64,000 nucleotides of DNA from Alphaproteobacteria bacterium. GTDB taxonomy: Bacteria; Pseudomonadota; Gammaproteobacteria; JAGOUN01. Where the stretch lies: assembly GCA_021151585.1 (NCBI GenBank), contig JAGKWX010000003.1, positions 1-64,000 of the forward strand, in the 5' to 3' direction. Below are positions 19,555-28,825 of this stretch, piece after piece. The translations under genes and the position numbers were made by a program. Position 1 is the first letter of the stretch, and each line of letters opens with the position of its first letter. Below the pieces are notes generated by a model. That model saw only the letters and a list, made by a program, of their open reading frames with translations. It was not told where the DNA came from and did not search any database.

Positions 19555-19734
19555 TTCTTTAATCCCTAGCATTTTTATGTGAAAATAAGCTCTTCCAGGC
19601 GGCTTGTATATGAAAATTAGTGCAAAACGATGTGCTAATATCTTACAACCCCTGATGACTGGGTTTATGCTGCTTTGGTGATTGCGTTAAAGAAAATTTT
19701 AACCCCGTATTAGCAAGTATTATAAGGTGGAAAA

Positions 19735-19923
19735 ATGTCAGATGTTTTAAAAAGACCGAATAGCGAACAACACTATAAAGTAACAAATAAAGATTTGCCA
19801 CTTTCTTGTCCTAATCAAAATATGCGTGTTTGGGATTCGCATCCACGAGTGTTTCTGCCGATTGAAGAACGTGGTGAGGTAGATTGTCCTTATTGCGGTG
19901 CAAAGTACAGTTTAATCGATTAG
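19735..19923 (+). CDS. zinc-finger domain protein (zf-CHCC type)
   Basis: A 62-residue protein matching the zf-CHCC family related to the mitochondrial complex I subunit NDUFS6. The motif SHPRVFLPIEERGEVDCPYC contains the His and the C-P-Y-C pair, and an additional Cys stands upstream in LSCPNQNMRVW. AAGGTGG precedes the ATG. The function in bacteria is unclear. Confidence 0.85.
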   Translation: MSDVLKRPNSEQHYKVTNKDLPLSCPNQNMRVWDSHPRVFLPIEERGEVDCPYCGAKYSLID

Positions 19924-20028
19924 CACAAAATATGCTCATTTGCTGGATATTGTGTTGTTTGTCATGATTGATTATTATGCAATGTTCAAGCTACCTTTTA
20001 CATGATTCAAAATCAAGGACATCCTATA

Positions 20029-21453
20029 ATGCACTTCCGACATTGGTTTTCTGCGTTTATACTAACCTGCAGTTTTATTATTCCTTTGACTGGTCAGGCA
20101 GACGATCATGTGGCAACAGAAGGCTATTTGTTGCAAGATTTAAAAACACATCGAATTTTATCGGAAAAGGAGAGTGGCGATTATTTTAGACCAGCAAGTA
20201 ATTTGAAGCTGTTTACCGCGGTTACGGCCTTGACAGTGTTGGGTGCTAACTTTCAATACAAAACACAGATTTTTTTTAATACACAAGCTATTCAACATGG
20301 TACGTTGAATGGAAATGTGAGTTTGGTTTTTTCTGGCGATCCTTTATTAAAAACAACCGATCTGAACAGTCTTATCGCGACACTAACGCGCCATGGCATT
20401 AGTCGTATTAATGGTAATATTGTTTTTATCACCAATGCATTTGATGACAGGCCTTACGCTGATGGTTGGCCTTGGGATCAGTTGCATATCTGTTATTCCG
20501 GGCCTATTAATTCAGTGAATTTAGACGCTAATTGCATGTTGTTTCATGTATTTACCACGAAAAATCATGCTCCATTGGATGTGGCTGAGTCCGTACAATG
20601 TTCACGGCATGAAGCTGGTGAGCCTTGTGTGATTAATAAGGCCATGACCAGTGATGACCCAAGTTGTAATTTATTATTTGATCATAAAGATAACCAATAT
20701 ACTTTGTCAGGATGTTTGCCACCAGGAACGCATTCTCAGCGTATGAAATTGTCGATCCCGGATGCAACTTTATATGCGAAAACATTAGTTAAGCAACAAT
20801 TAAAAAAGTTGGGGATTGTGTTGAACGGTAGTATTGTTGCTGGTAGTGCTAAACCAAGCGGTGAAGCAGTTGAGACACATAGTTCTTATCCCATGAGTAA
20901 ATTAGTGCGGATAATGTTGAAATTCTCTGATGATTTAGTGGCGAATGCTTTATTTAAAACAGCAGGTGCTTATTATTATCATGCGCAAGGAACGTGGCAA
21001 CGAGGTATTAATGCCGAGAAAGCTGTATTAAATAAAGCTTTGGGTTTCAATTCAAAGGAGCTATTTATTTTTGATGGCTCAGGAGAATCTTATTATAATG
21101 CAGTAACCCCCCAACAAATGATGCGTTTATTGGTTTATATTTACAATACGCCGGAATTATCTCGAGTCATTATTCCAGCATTGCCAACTAACGGTATGGA
21201 CGGAACCCTGGTTGGGCGTTTGCACGATTATCCGAGTATTGTGCATGCAAAAACTGGCACTTGGCGTGATGTATCTGCTTTATCAGGATATATTACAAAG
21301 TATAATACACAATGGGCATTTACGATTTTCGTCAACGGTATGTCACCGATAGACCGCGCTGATGCAAAGCAGGTCGATGCTTGGATGAAGAAAATATTGC
21401 CACCAGTTTCTTCAGCCAAAGAAACAGCAAAAAATTCAGGAAAACATAAATGA
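20029..21453 (+). CDS. dacB: D-alanyl-D-alanine carboxypeptidase/endopeptidase (PBP4, S13 family)
   Basis: A 474-residue periplasmic penicillin-binding protein trimming peptidoglycan. A signal peptide (MHFRHWFSAFILTC..., cleavage near GQA-DD) is followed by SxxK at Ser57-Lys60 (PASNLKL), the second motif at Ser300 (KFSDDLVAN), and KTG at 408-410 (HAKTGTWRD). The start at 20029 is chosen over 20002 because AAGGA lies nine bases before it and it opens directly into the signal peptide. The second motif reads S-D-D instead of the usual S-x-N. The stop overlaps the parB start (ATGA). Confidence 0.88.
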   Translation: MHFRHWFSAFILTCSFIIPLTGQADDHVATEGYLLQDLKTHRILSEKESGDYFRPASNLKLFTAVTALTVLGANFQYKTQIFFNTQAIQHGTLNGNVSLVFSGDPLLKTTDLNSLIATLTRHGISRINGNIVFITNAFDDRPYADGWPWDQLHICYSGPINSVNLDANCMLFHVFTTKNHAPLDVAESVQCSRHEAGEPCVINKAMTSDDPSCNLLFDHKDNQYTLSGCLPPGTHSQRMKLSIPDATLYAKTLVKQQLKKLGIVLNGSIVAGSAKPSGEAVETHSSYPMSKLVRIMLKFSDDLVANALFKTAGAYYYHAQGTWQRGINAEKAVLNKALGFNSKELFIFDGSGESYYNAVTPQQMMRLLVYIYNTPELSRVIIPALPTNGMDGTLVGRLHDYPSIVHAKTGTWRDVSALSGYITKYNTQWAFTIFVNGMSPIDRADAKQVDAWMKKILPPVSSAKETAKNSGKHK

Positions 21454-22337
21454 AAAAACGCGGCTTAGGACGATCACTTAATGCTATTTTATCATCAGGC
21501 GTATCACACCCCCCTGTGCTTGATCCTATCGTTGAAGATAATGCCACACACAGTCCACTGCAAAATTTGTCAGTTACGCAAATAGTCCCAGGTAAATATC
21601 AGCCTCGTCGTGATATTGATGAGGAGGCGATTAATGAATTAGCGCTGTCAATCAAGGCGCAAGGTGTTTTGCAACCGATTATAGTCCGAAAAAAAGACGA
21701 AAAATTCGAAATTATTGCTGGTGAGCGTCGTTGGCGAGCATCACAAAAGGCGGGTTTGAAAGAAGTTCCTGTAATCATCAAGGACATTCCTGATGAAACG
21801 GCGATGGCCATAGGTTTGATTGAAAATATTCAACGTGAAAACTTAAATGCAATTGATGAGGCATGTGGTTTGCAGCGTTTATTGCAAGAATTTTCCTTAA
21901 CACATCAAGAAATAGCTGATGCAATTGGTCGCTCGCGAGCCAGCGTTTCTAACCTTCTGCGATTATTAAATCTTCCAGCGGCAGTACAAAAATATTTGCA
22001 ACATGGGGATTTAGAGATGGGACATGCTCGTGCATTATTGGCGTTGCCAGCTGAGCAACAATTACGCGCGGCTGAGCATGTGGTTGAGCAAGCTTTGTCT
22101 GTGCGTGAAACAGAACATTACATTAAACAATTGCAAGTTTTGAATGTTGCTCGTACGCAAGTCAAAACATCTCCCTCAAAATCTGCACAAATTTTACAAA
22201 TGCAACAACAGTTTTCTGAGGCGCTCAAGATGAAAGTGGTTATTCAGCAAGATACACAAGGCAAGGGCAAAGTGGTTATTGCCTTTGATTCTGCGCGTGC
22301 CTTAGAAGAATTGCTTGATGTTGTAAAGAAGGGCTAA
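21450..22337 (+). CDS. parB: chromosome-partitioning protein ParB
   Basis: A 295-residue ParB/Spo0J DNA-binding CTPase acting at parS sites. Visible: VTQIVPGKYQPRRDI, the CTP-binding GERRWRASQKAG, ENIQRENLNAIDEA, the helix-turn-helix LTHQEIADAIGRSRASVSN, and a C-terminal dimerisation domain. It is translationally coupled to dacB. The usual partner parA does not precede it and is not in the window. No parS (TGTTTCACGTGAAACA) was seen. Confidence 0.95.
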   Translation: MKKRGLGRSLNAILSSGVSHPPVLDPIVEDNATHSPLQNLSVTQIVPGKYQPRRDIDEEAINELALSIKAQGVLQPIIVRKKDEKFEIIAGERRWRASQKAGLKEVPVIIKDIPDETAMAIGLIENIQRENLNAIDEACGLQRLLQEFSLTHQEIADAIGRSRASVSNLLRLLNLPAAVQKYLQHGDLEMGHARALLALPAEQQLRAAEHVVEQALSVRETEHYIKQLQVLNVARTQVKTSPSKSAQILQMQQQFSEALKMKVVIQQDTQGKGKVVIAFDSARALEELLDVVKKG

Positions 22338-22367
22338 CGGCGCTCGTTTTTTTGTCAAATAATTAAA

Positions 22368-23039
22368 CTATTTTTTACTTAGTAATTGTAGCAACCACGC
22401 TCGCAACGCAGTGATCTCATCTTGCCAAATGGTATGATCATAGTCATTGCTATGCCATTCGACTTGGTAGTGATTCTCAATTAATGTTTTTCGAATATAT
22501 TCCCCAACAACAAAGGGTACAATATGATCTTGTGTGCCATGCGCCAAAAACACCGGTGTTTTACGACTTGATTCCGATAAGTAATCAAACGTGTGATGAT
22601 CCTTTGCTGGTAAGGTAGAGAGCCCGATAATGCCAGCGAATTCATTTTCCGCATGTAGGCCAATTTCAAGGGCAATACTGCCTCCTTGTGAAAACCCCAT
22701 CAGAAAAATATTTTCAGGGCCAATGCCATGTTTGGCTTGCTCATCGGCAATAAGTCGCTTAATCATATTGCAACCAGCGTCAACATCAGCATAATCAGCA
22801 TAAATGGTTGAGGCGAAACTCATGTTTTTCACATCATACCAAGCTGGCATTGGGTAGCCTTGATTGATAGTCACTGGCCGCGTTGGTGCTTGAGGGAAAA
22901 CAAATCGTAAATTTGGTAAGGCTAATGCTTGTGCTATCGGCTTCAAGTCATCATTACTTGCGCCTAAGCCATGCATGCAAATGACGGAATATGTTGGAGG
23001 GCCGGTTAATTCATACTCAATCGTCTTTAAAATACTCAC
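22368..23039 (-). CDS. phospholipase/carboxylesterase (alpha/beta hydrolase)
   Basis: A 223-residue serine hydrolase of the carboxylesterase/thioesterase family. The oxyanion-hole region is VICMHGLGASNDD; the catalytic Ser is in LMGFSQGGSIAL (about residue 117), Asp in HGTQDHIVP, and His in YDHTIWQDE near residue 205. No signal peptide, so it is cytosolic unless exported another way. Convergent with parB. Confidence 0.9.
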   Translation of the reverse strand: MSILKTIEYELTGPPTYSVICMHGLGASNDDLKPIAQALALPNLRFVFPQAPTRPVTINQGYPMPAWYDVKNMSFASTIYADYADVDAGCNMIKRLIADEQAKHGIGPENIFLMGFSQGGSIALEIGLHAENEFAGIIGLSTLPAKDHHTFDYLSESSRKTPVFLAHGTQDHIVPFVVGEYIRKTLIENHYQVEWHSNDYDHTIWQDEITALRAWLLQLLSKK

Positions 23040-23103
23040 TTTGAGTTCCGTTTTTATAATATAGAGTGCTAGTATAGCAGAAATTGTTTAAGGGGAAAAA
23101 TTA

Positions 23104-23964
23104 ATGATTGTTCGTAAAGCTGTTTTTCCTGTTGCCGGTATGGGTACTCGTTTTTTGCCTGCGACCAAAGCTACCCCAAAAGAGATGTTACCCATTGTCG
23201 ATAAGCCCTTGATTCAATACGCTGTTGAAGAAGCGATTGCTGCCGGTATTGAAGAGCTGATTTTTGTAACCAGTAGCACAAAGCGGGCCATCGAAGATCA
23301 TTTTGATTCTAATTTTGAATTAGAGTGTAAATTAGAAGAACAAAAAAAATATGATTTATTGAAATTAGTGCAAGAAATTCTACCTGCGGGGGTGAATTGT
23401 TGTTATGTGCGACAAAAAAGCCCTTTAGGTCTAGGACATGCTGTGTTGTGCGCTAAAGAGGTTGTTGGTAATGAACCATTTGCGGTATTATTGGCTGATG
23501 ATCTTATTGATGCCGCCCCCGGATGCTTAACGCAAATGCTACAAGCTTATGCGAAATATAAATGTAGTGTTGTAGCAACGCAAACTATCCAGATTAAAGA
23601 TTCGGATAAATATGGTATGGTTGATGTTGTCAATAGTGCCTTAGCCGAGAAAAAAATTAATAGCATTATAGAAAAACCAAAGCCTGAATGCGCGCCATCT
23701 AATTTTGGTGTCGTCGGGCGCTATGTGTTAACGCCACGGATTTTTGATTTATTGGCAACGACTAACCAAGGGGCTGGTGGTGAAATACAATTAACAGATG
23801 CAATTTCTGATTTGTTAACTTATGAGAATGTATATGCCTACGCCTTTGATGGACGTCGCTATGATTGTGGTAGTAAGATAGGATACTTAGAAGCAACATT
23901 CAATTTTGCTTTGAAGCATCCAGAATTGGGTGCGCAAGTTAAACAGATGTTATCTGATTTGTAG
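23104..23964 (+). CDS. galU: UTP--glucose-1-phosphate uridylyltransferase
   Basis: A 286-residue enzyme making UDP-glucose, the donor for LPS core glucose and other glycans. The N-terminal nucleotidyltransferase signature ([20 protein letters not shown]) is complete, followed by [26 protein letters not shown] and [22 protein letters not shown] precedes the start. It lies 8 bp before pgi, so the pair links glucose-phosphate metabolism to envelope synthesis; a WaaG-type glucosyltransferase that could use UDP-glucose is encoded 6 kb downstream. Confidence 0.97.
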   Translation: MIVRKAVFPVAGMGTRFLPATKATPKEMLPIVDKPLIQYAVEEAIAAGIEELIFVTSSTKRAIEDHFDSNFELECKLEEQKKYDLLKLVQEILPAGVNCCYVRQKSPLGLGHAVLCAKEVVGNEPFAVLLADDLIDAAPGCLTQMLQAYAKYKCSVVATQTIQIKDSDKYGMVDVVNSALAEKKINSIIEKPKPECAPSNFGVVGRYVLTPRIFDLLATTNQGAGGEIQLTDAISDLLTYENVYAYAFDGRRYDCGSKIGYLEATFNFALKHPELGAQVKQMLSDL

Positions 23965-23972
23965 GGAGAACT

Positions 23973-25607
23973 ATGATGGAATCTATAGCGTTAACGCCCA
24001 CTTGGAAAGTGTTGCAACAACATAAGCTTGATATTGCGCGGGTTCATCTGCGAGATTTGTTTTTCAATGACCCCAAACGATTTGAACGTTTTTCCTTAAA
24101 ATACGATGGCATATTATTGGATTTTTCTAAAAACCGCATCACCCAAGAAACTCTTATGCTATTACTTCAATTAGCCGAAACAGCTGAGGTCAAGTTGCGC
24201 AGTTTTGAAATGTTTGCTGGTGATAAAATTAACATCACCGAACATCGCGCTGTTTTGCATACGGCATTACGCAATATTGATCACGCACCGGTTTTTCTTG
24301 ATCATCATAATATTATGCAAGATATTGAATCTGTTTGGCATCAGATGCGCAATATCAGCGAGAAAATTCGCCAACAACAATATTTTGGTTTTAGCGGTAA
24401 GCCAATCAATACCATTGTTAATTTAGGTATTGGTGGTTCTGATTTAGGCCCTAAAATGGTTAACTATGCGCTTGAACATGTAGCCACGGATAATTTAACT
24501 TGTCATTTTGTATCAAACGTTGATGCCACAGCGATATCACGCGTTTTAAAACGCTGCGATCCAGAGACGACGCTATTTATCATTTCGTCCAAGTCATTTT
24601 CTACTATTGAGACACTGACCAATGCAAACACGGCAAAACAATGGTTGTTAAAAAATTCGGATACAAAAGCTATTGCAACGCATTTTATTGCCATCACCGC
24701 GAAAGGTGATAGGGCTAAAGCTTGGGGTATTAATGAAGAGAATATTTTACCCTTATGGGATTGGGTGGGTGGACGGTATTCACTGTGGTCGGCTATTGGT
24801 TTGCCGATCGCCATTATGTGTGGCATGAAGAATTTTAAAGAATTATTGGCTGGTGCACATGCTATGGATGAGCATTTTAAAACAGCCGAATTAGCCCAAA
24901 ATCTTCCAGTATTATTGGCGCTAATCGGTGTTTGGAATCATAATTTTTTACATATGCCATCGAATGCGATTTTGCCTTATTGTGAAGCATTAAAATATTT
25001 TCCAGAACATTTGCAGCAAGTGGATATGGAAAGCAATGGTAAGTGCGTTGATGCTTTGGGGCGCGAAATTCTTGAGTATCAAACAGGACCGATTATTTGG
25101 GGTGCTCCAGGAACTAATGGCCAGCATTCATTTCATCAATTATTGCATCAAGGTACTGCAAAAGTGTGGTGTGATTTTATATTGCCAGTTAAGCCAATTG
25201 ATAATATCGGCGAACACCATGCATTATTAAGTGCTAATTGTTTTGCGCAAAGCCAAGCATTGATGCAAGGCAAATCACTGGCAGAGGCCTATGAAGAATT
25301 ACTCGCGCAAGGCGTTGAGCATGATGTGGCTGTGGTCTTGGCAGAACATAAAATGAGCTCTGGTAATAAGCCGAGTAGTACAATTCTATTTCCGCAACTA
25401 ACCCCTTACTATTTAGGCGCCCTGATCGCTTTGTATGAGCATAAAATTTTTACGCAAGGTGTTATTTGGCAGGTAAATTCCTTTGATCAATGGGGGGTCG
25501 AGTTAGGTAAGCAACTGGCGGATCATTTGTTGCCAGCGGTTGCTGGGCAAAACATCGACGGCTTGGATGCGTCCACGCAGGGTTTGCTTGAGGCAAGCCG
25601 GATATAG
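23973..25607 (+). CDS. pgi: glucose-6-phosphate isomerase
   Basis: A 544-residue glycolytic/gluconeogenic isomerase. Signatures: NLGIGGSDLGPKMV, SKSFSTIETLTNA, WDWVGGRYSLWSAIGLPIA, ESNGKCVDALG, and GAPGTNGQHSFHQLLHQGT. GGGAGA precedes two adjacent ATG codons. It appears co-transcribed with galU. An 8-bp inverted repeat (ACGTTTAG/CTAAACGT, 25633-25660) follows the stop, without a T tract. Confidence 0.97.
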   Translation: MMESIALTPTWKVLQQHKLDIARVHLRDLFFNDPKRFERFSLKYDGILLDFSKNRITQETLMLLLQLAETAEVKLRSFEMFAGDKINITEHRAVLHTALRNIDHAPVFLDHHNIMQDIESVWHQMRNISEKIRQQQYFGFSGKPINTIVNLGIGGSDLGPKMVNYALEHVATDNLTCHFVSNVDATAISRVLKRCDPETTLFIISSKSFSTIETLTNANTAKQWLLKNSDTKAIATHFIAITAKGDRAKAWGINEENILPLWDWVGGRYSLWSAIGLPIAIMCGMKNFKELLAGAHAMDEHFKTAELAQNLPVLLALIGVWNHNFLHMPSNAILPYCEALKYFPEHLQQVDMESNGKCVDALGREILEYQTGPIIWGAPGTNGQHSFHQLLHQGTAKVWCDFILPVKPIDNIGEHHALLSANCFAQSQALMQGKSLAEAYEELLAQGVEHDVAVVLAEHKMSSGNKPSSTILFPQLTPYYLGALIALYEHKIFTQGVIWQVNSFDQWGVELGKQLADHLLPAVAGQNIDGLDASTQGLLEASRI

Positions 25608-25669
25608 GTTTTAACAATGCGCTACCCTCGATACGTTTAGAAAACGCGGGTGCTAAACGTGATAATCTC

Positions 25670-25912
25670 TCAAAAATAATGTGTTGCTTTAATTATTATT
25701 TCGCCTGTTTCAGTAAATTTTAAAGCATTGCTAACAAGATTCATGATGACGATAGTTTTGGCTAATACCGTCACCAGCAAAGTTAGTTGACATTTGATAG
25801 CTGCCTGAGCATGTTGATCAGCAATGGGGGTTGGAGGAAGTCTATCTAAAATTCGTATTTCTGTTGAAAATAAAAATAAACTTCCGAGCGAGACATTCCA
25901 TTCCGAAAACAT
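25670..25912 (-). pseudogene. remnant of a sensor histidine kinase ATPase domain
   Basis: An 80-codon minus-strand stretch ends in NLVSNALKFTETGEIIIKA, a near-perfect N-box of a histidine-kinase HATPase domain. What precedes it (ADQHAQAAIKCQLTLL) is only loosely kinase-like, and the frame stops soon after, before the G boxes. This is therefore a broken fragment. The surrounding 25608-26227 gap is AT-rich and holds no other gene I can support; a short plus-strand stretch at about 26124-26183 reads SLFAMGLITYEIKAIE but has no start. Confidence 0.5.
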
Positions 25913-26227
25913 GCCAGCAAAAAATTAAATTTTATAATTTGATGAAATATGCGGGTTAAAAAAACCAAACAGATTGGAATGTTGGACGCTTTTTTTGGTA
26001 TTTTATATTCTTACACTATAGTTCATAAATTGAATAATACCATATTGTACCGCTCAAAAAATCACGTTAAGTAACAGGGTTGGTTAATGTGCCGTTATAC
26101 TGCTATGATTCATCTGCTGAACCATCGCTTTTCGCCATGGGTTTAATCACCTATGAGATTAAGGCAATAGAGTTGGAAAGCTAAATATTCCGAAATATAC
26201 TAATCCTTGATCTATAGGAAATCAGGC

Positions 26228-27751
26228 ATGCTCAATACTAAGTTAACTTATCGTATAAGTTGTACGGTTATATTTTCATTTTTTATATGGCAAATACTGA
26301 AAAGTGGCTGGTTAAGTGATGATGCTCAAATCACTCTCCGATCGGTGATGAATTTTTTGAGCGGTTTTGGACCAAATTTCAATTGTGATGAACGTGTGCA
26401 AGCGTTCACTCACCCTTTGTGGTTTATGTGCTTAGCCTGTATGACTTTCATTGTTCGAAATGCTTATTACGCTACTTTTGCGCTCTCAATAAGTCTATCT
26501 AGTTTGGCGCTGTACTTATTTTTAACTAAAATTTCACCTTATGCCAAATCGGTAATTCTTGCCTCGTTATGCTTGGTTTTTTCTAAGGCTTACCTGGACT
26601 ATTCTACGTCTGGTCTTGAAAATCCACTATCTCATATTTTGCTGCTTGTTTTAGTATTGTTGGCGGAAAAGATAACAGAAAACAATCTTTCATCGCGCAA
26701 AAATCTTAGTGGTTATTTTTTATGCTGCGCATTTTTATATCTCAATCGACCTGATTTATCATTACTCATTCTTCCCTTGACTTTATGGGTATGTAAAAGA
26801 AATTTAGCTCAATTTGGTGCGCTTGTATCGTCTCTGTGTATTGGCGCTATTCCTGCCTTAATATGGACTGGCTTTTCACTTTATTATTACGGGTTTCCTT
26901 TTCCTAATACGGCTTATGCTAAATTAGGAATTACTGTCCCAATAGGGTGGCGTATTCATCATGGCGTATATTATTTATTAAACTCATTGAAGATGGATCC
27001 TCTTACTTTAATCACTATTGCTGTGGGTGTGGTTGCTAGTGTTTTTTCTTCAGCGTTGAATCGGAAAATAGCATGGGGCATTGTGCTTTATTTGGCCTAT
27101 ACCGTGTCTATTGGTGGCGATTTTATGTCTGGTCGTTTTTTAACCGAAACTTTATTGGCTGCTGCTATTATTATTGCTCGTTGCCGCTGGAGCAAAAAAT
27201 ATTTGTGGTTGTTTGCTATATCAATTACTTGTATAACTGTGGGGGAAATTATACACAATGCTTCGGTTGATCGCTCTCATTTGCAACTTAGGTTTGACCA
27301 TGGTATCGCCGATGAAAGACTATATTATGATAGTAAGTTCCAAGTGACTTCTTATAAAATGGCAGAATTATTTGCACTTAACCAATGGAAAACAAAAAAT
27401 CAAGGCGTGAAGATTATCGAATGCGGTATTTTAGGGTATCAAAGTATTAGCGCCGGGCCGGGCATGCATTTTAGCGATCAATGTGCACTAGCTGATCCAC
27501 TGTTGGCGCGCATACCTTCTCAAGGCAATGAGCACGATTGGCGTATCGGGCATATTTTACATAACATACCTGCAGGATATTATGAAAGCTTACAACAAAA
27601 TCAAAATATGCTGATCGACCCACAATTACATGAATATTATGATAAGATAAGGCTTATTACTCGCAGCCCGCTAAATTCCCGAGGCCGCTTGCATGCTATT
27701 ATTGAGCTTAACTTGCATAAAAGAGCACGCATTTCGTCTGAGTATAAATAA
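26228..27751 (+). CDS. multi-span membrane glycosyltransferase (AftB/GT39-like)
   Basis: A 507-residue protein with about ten membrane helices in the first 330 residues and a soluble C-terminal part. The first loop carries SDDAQITLRSVMNFLSGFG followed by ERVQAFTHPLWF. This is the DDA-ITxR...ERVExxTxPLW pattern of polyprenyl-phosphate-sugar-dependent glycosyltransferases related to AftB. Such enzymes transfer sugars on the periplasmic face. ATG 26228 is chosen over TTG 26207 because AGGA lies ten bases upstream. It lies 29 bp before waaF, pointing to LPS modification. Confidence 0.75.
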   Translation: MLNTKLTYRISCTVIFSFFIWQILKSGWLSDDAQITLRSVMNFLSGFGPNFNCDERVQAFTHPLWFMCLACMTFIVRNAYYATFALSISLSSLALYLFLTKISPYAKSVILASLCLVFSKAYLDYSTSGLENPLSHILLLVLVLLAEKITENNLSSRKNLSGYFLCCAFLYLNRPDLSLLILPLTLWVCKRNLAQFGALVSSLCIGAIPALIWTGFSLYYYGFPFPNTAYAKLGITVPIGWRIHHGVYYLLNSLKMDPLTLITIAVGVVASVFSSALNRKIAWGIVLYLAYTVSIGGDFMSGRFLTETLLAAAIIIARCRWSKKYLWLFAISITCITVGEIIHNASVDRSHLQLRFDHGIADERLYYDSKFQVTSYKMAELFALNQWKTKNQGVKIIECGILGYQSISAGPGMHFSDQCALADPLLARIPSQGNEHDWRIGHILHNIPAGYYESLQQNQNMLIDPQLHEYYDKIRLITRSPLNSRGRLHAIIELNLHKRARISSEYK

Positions 27752-27780
27752 TGCGCTCGTGTCTTTGAAATCGAGAAAAT

Positions 27781-28812
27781 ATGACTACCAAGTATCTTAT
27801 TATAGGCCCTTCGTGGATTGGCGATATGATTATGGCCAACGCCTTGTTGCGATGTTTGAAAGCGCAAGATTCTCGTTGTGTGATTGATGTCTTAGCGCCG
27901 GAGTGGAGTCACCCTGTGCTTGCGCGTATGCCTGAAGTCCGTAGAGCACTTGTGATGCCCGTGAAGCATGGCATCTTTGGCTGGCGTATGCGTTATAAGA
28001 TTGGAATATCATTGCGCGATGAGCACTATGATCATGCAATTATATTGCCGAATTCATGGAAGTCAGCACTGATCCCCTTGTTTGCTTGTATCAAAAAACG
28101 TACTGGTTGGCGAGGTGAGTGGCGTTATGGCTTGTTAAACGATGTGCGTGTGTTGGATAAGAAAAAATTTCCATTGATGGTGGATAGATATGTAGAATTA
28201 GGGAGAATTATCGGAGCCGGCGACACTCATGCTTGTCCACCAAATGTTTATCCTCATTTACTAGTTGACCCAAATCAGCGTGACATTGCCCTAAAAAAAT
28301 ATCATTTTTCTCAAGACAAACCACTGTTGATTCTGTGTCCAGGCGCACAATATGGTAATTCAAAACGCTGGCCAGAAGAAAATTTTGCCAAAGTCGCACG
28401 ACATTTTTTAGATCAGGGTTGGCAAGTTGCTGTATTAGGTGGGAATGCCGAGGCTAATTTAGCTAATCAAATAATTGCAGCACAAGGTTTGGTTGCGTCT
28501 GATCATCAGATAGTCGATTTAACGATGACAACGCTAGCCGAAGCGATAGATATTATGTCCCTAGCGCGCGTGGTTGTCAGCAATGACTCTGGTTTGATGC
28601 ATATCGCTTGTGCTTTAACTAGGTCAATTGTTGCAATTTATGGCTCAAGTTCACCGGATTTCACACCTCCACTCAGCGATAAGGCAGTGATATTATCGAA
28701 ATCCTTGCCGTGTAAGCCATGTTTCAAGCGCGAATGTCCTTTAGGGCATATGTTATGTTTAAAAAATATTACGCCAGAGGAAGTTATCGGTGCAATCAAG
28801 ACTTTGCTATGA
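27781..28812 (+). CDS. waaF: ADP-heptose--LPS heptosyltransferase II
   Basis: A 343-residue GT9 enzyme adding the second L,D-heptose of the LPS inner core. Signatures: IIGPSWIGDMIMANALLR at the N-terminus, LILCPGAQYGNSKRWPEENF near residue 180, VVSNDSGLMHIACAL near 260, and CKPCFKRECPLGHMLC near the C-terminus. Its last codons carry the ribosome-binding region of waaC. Part of a core-LPS operon with the glycosyltransferases on either side. Confidence 0.95.
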   Translation: MTTKYLIIGPSWIGDMIMANALLRCLKAQDSRCVIDVLAPEWSHPVLARMPEVRRALVMPVKHGIFGWRMRYKIGISLRDEHYDHAIILPNSWKSALIPLFACIKKRTGWRGEWRYGLLNDVRVLDKKKFPLMVDRYVELGRIIGAGDTHACPPNVYPHLLVDPNQRDIALKKYHFSQDKPLLILCPGAQYGNSKRWPEENFAKVARHFLDQGWQVAVLGGNAEANLANQIIAAQGLVASDHQIVDLTMTTLAEAIDIMSLARVVVSNDSGLMHIACALTRSIVAIYGSSSPDFTPPLSDKAVILSKSLPCKPCFKRECPLGHMLCLKNITPEEVIGAIKTLL

Positions 28813-28825
28813 AGGAGGTAAAAAA

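Noticed and set aside
19616..19687. Short plus-strand frame MKISAKRCANILQPLMTGFM... before the zinc-finger gene
   Set aside because: Only 23 codons, no ribosome-binding site and no recognised family.
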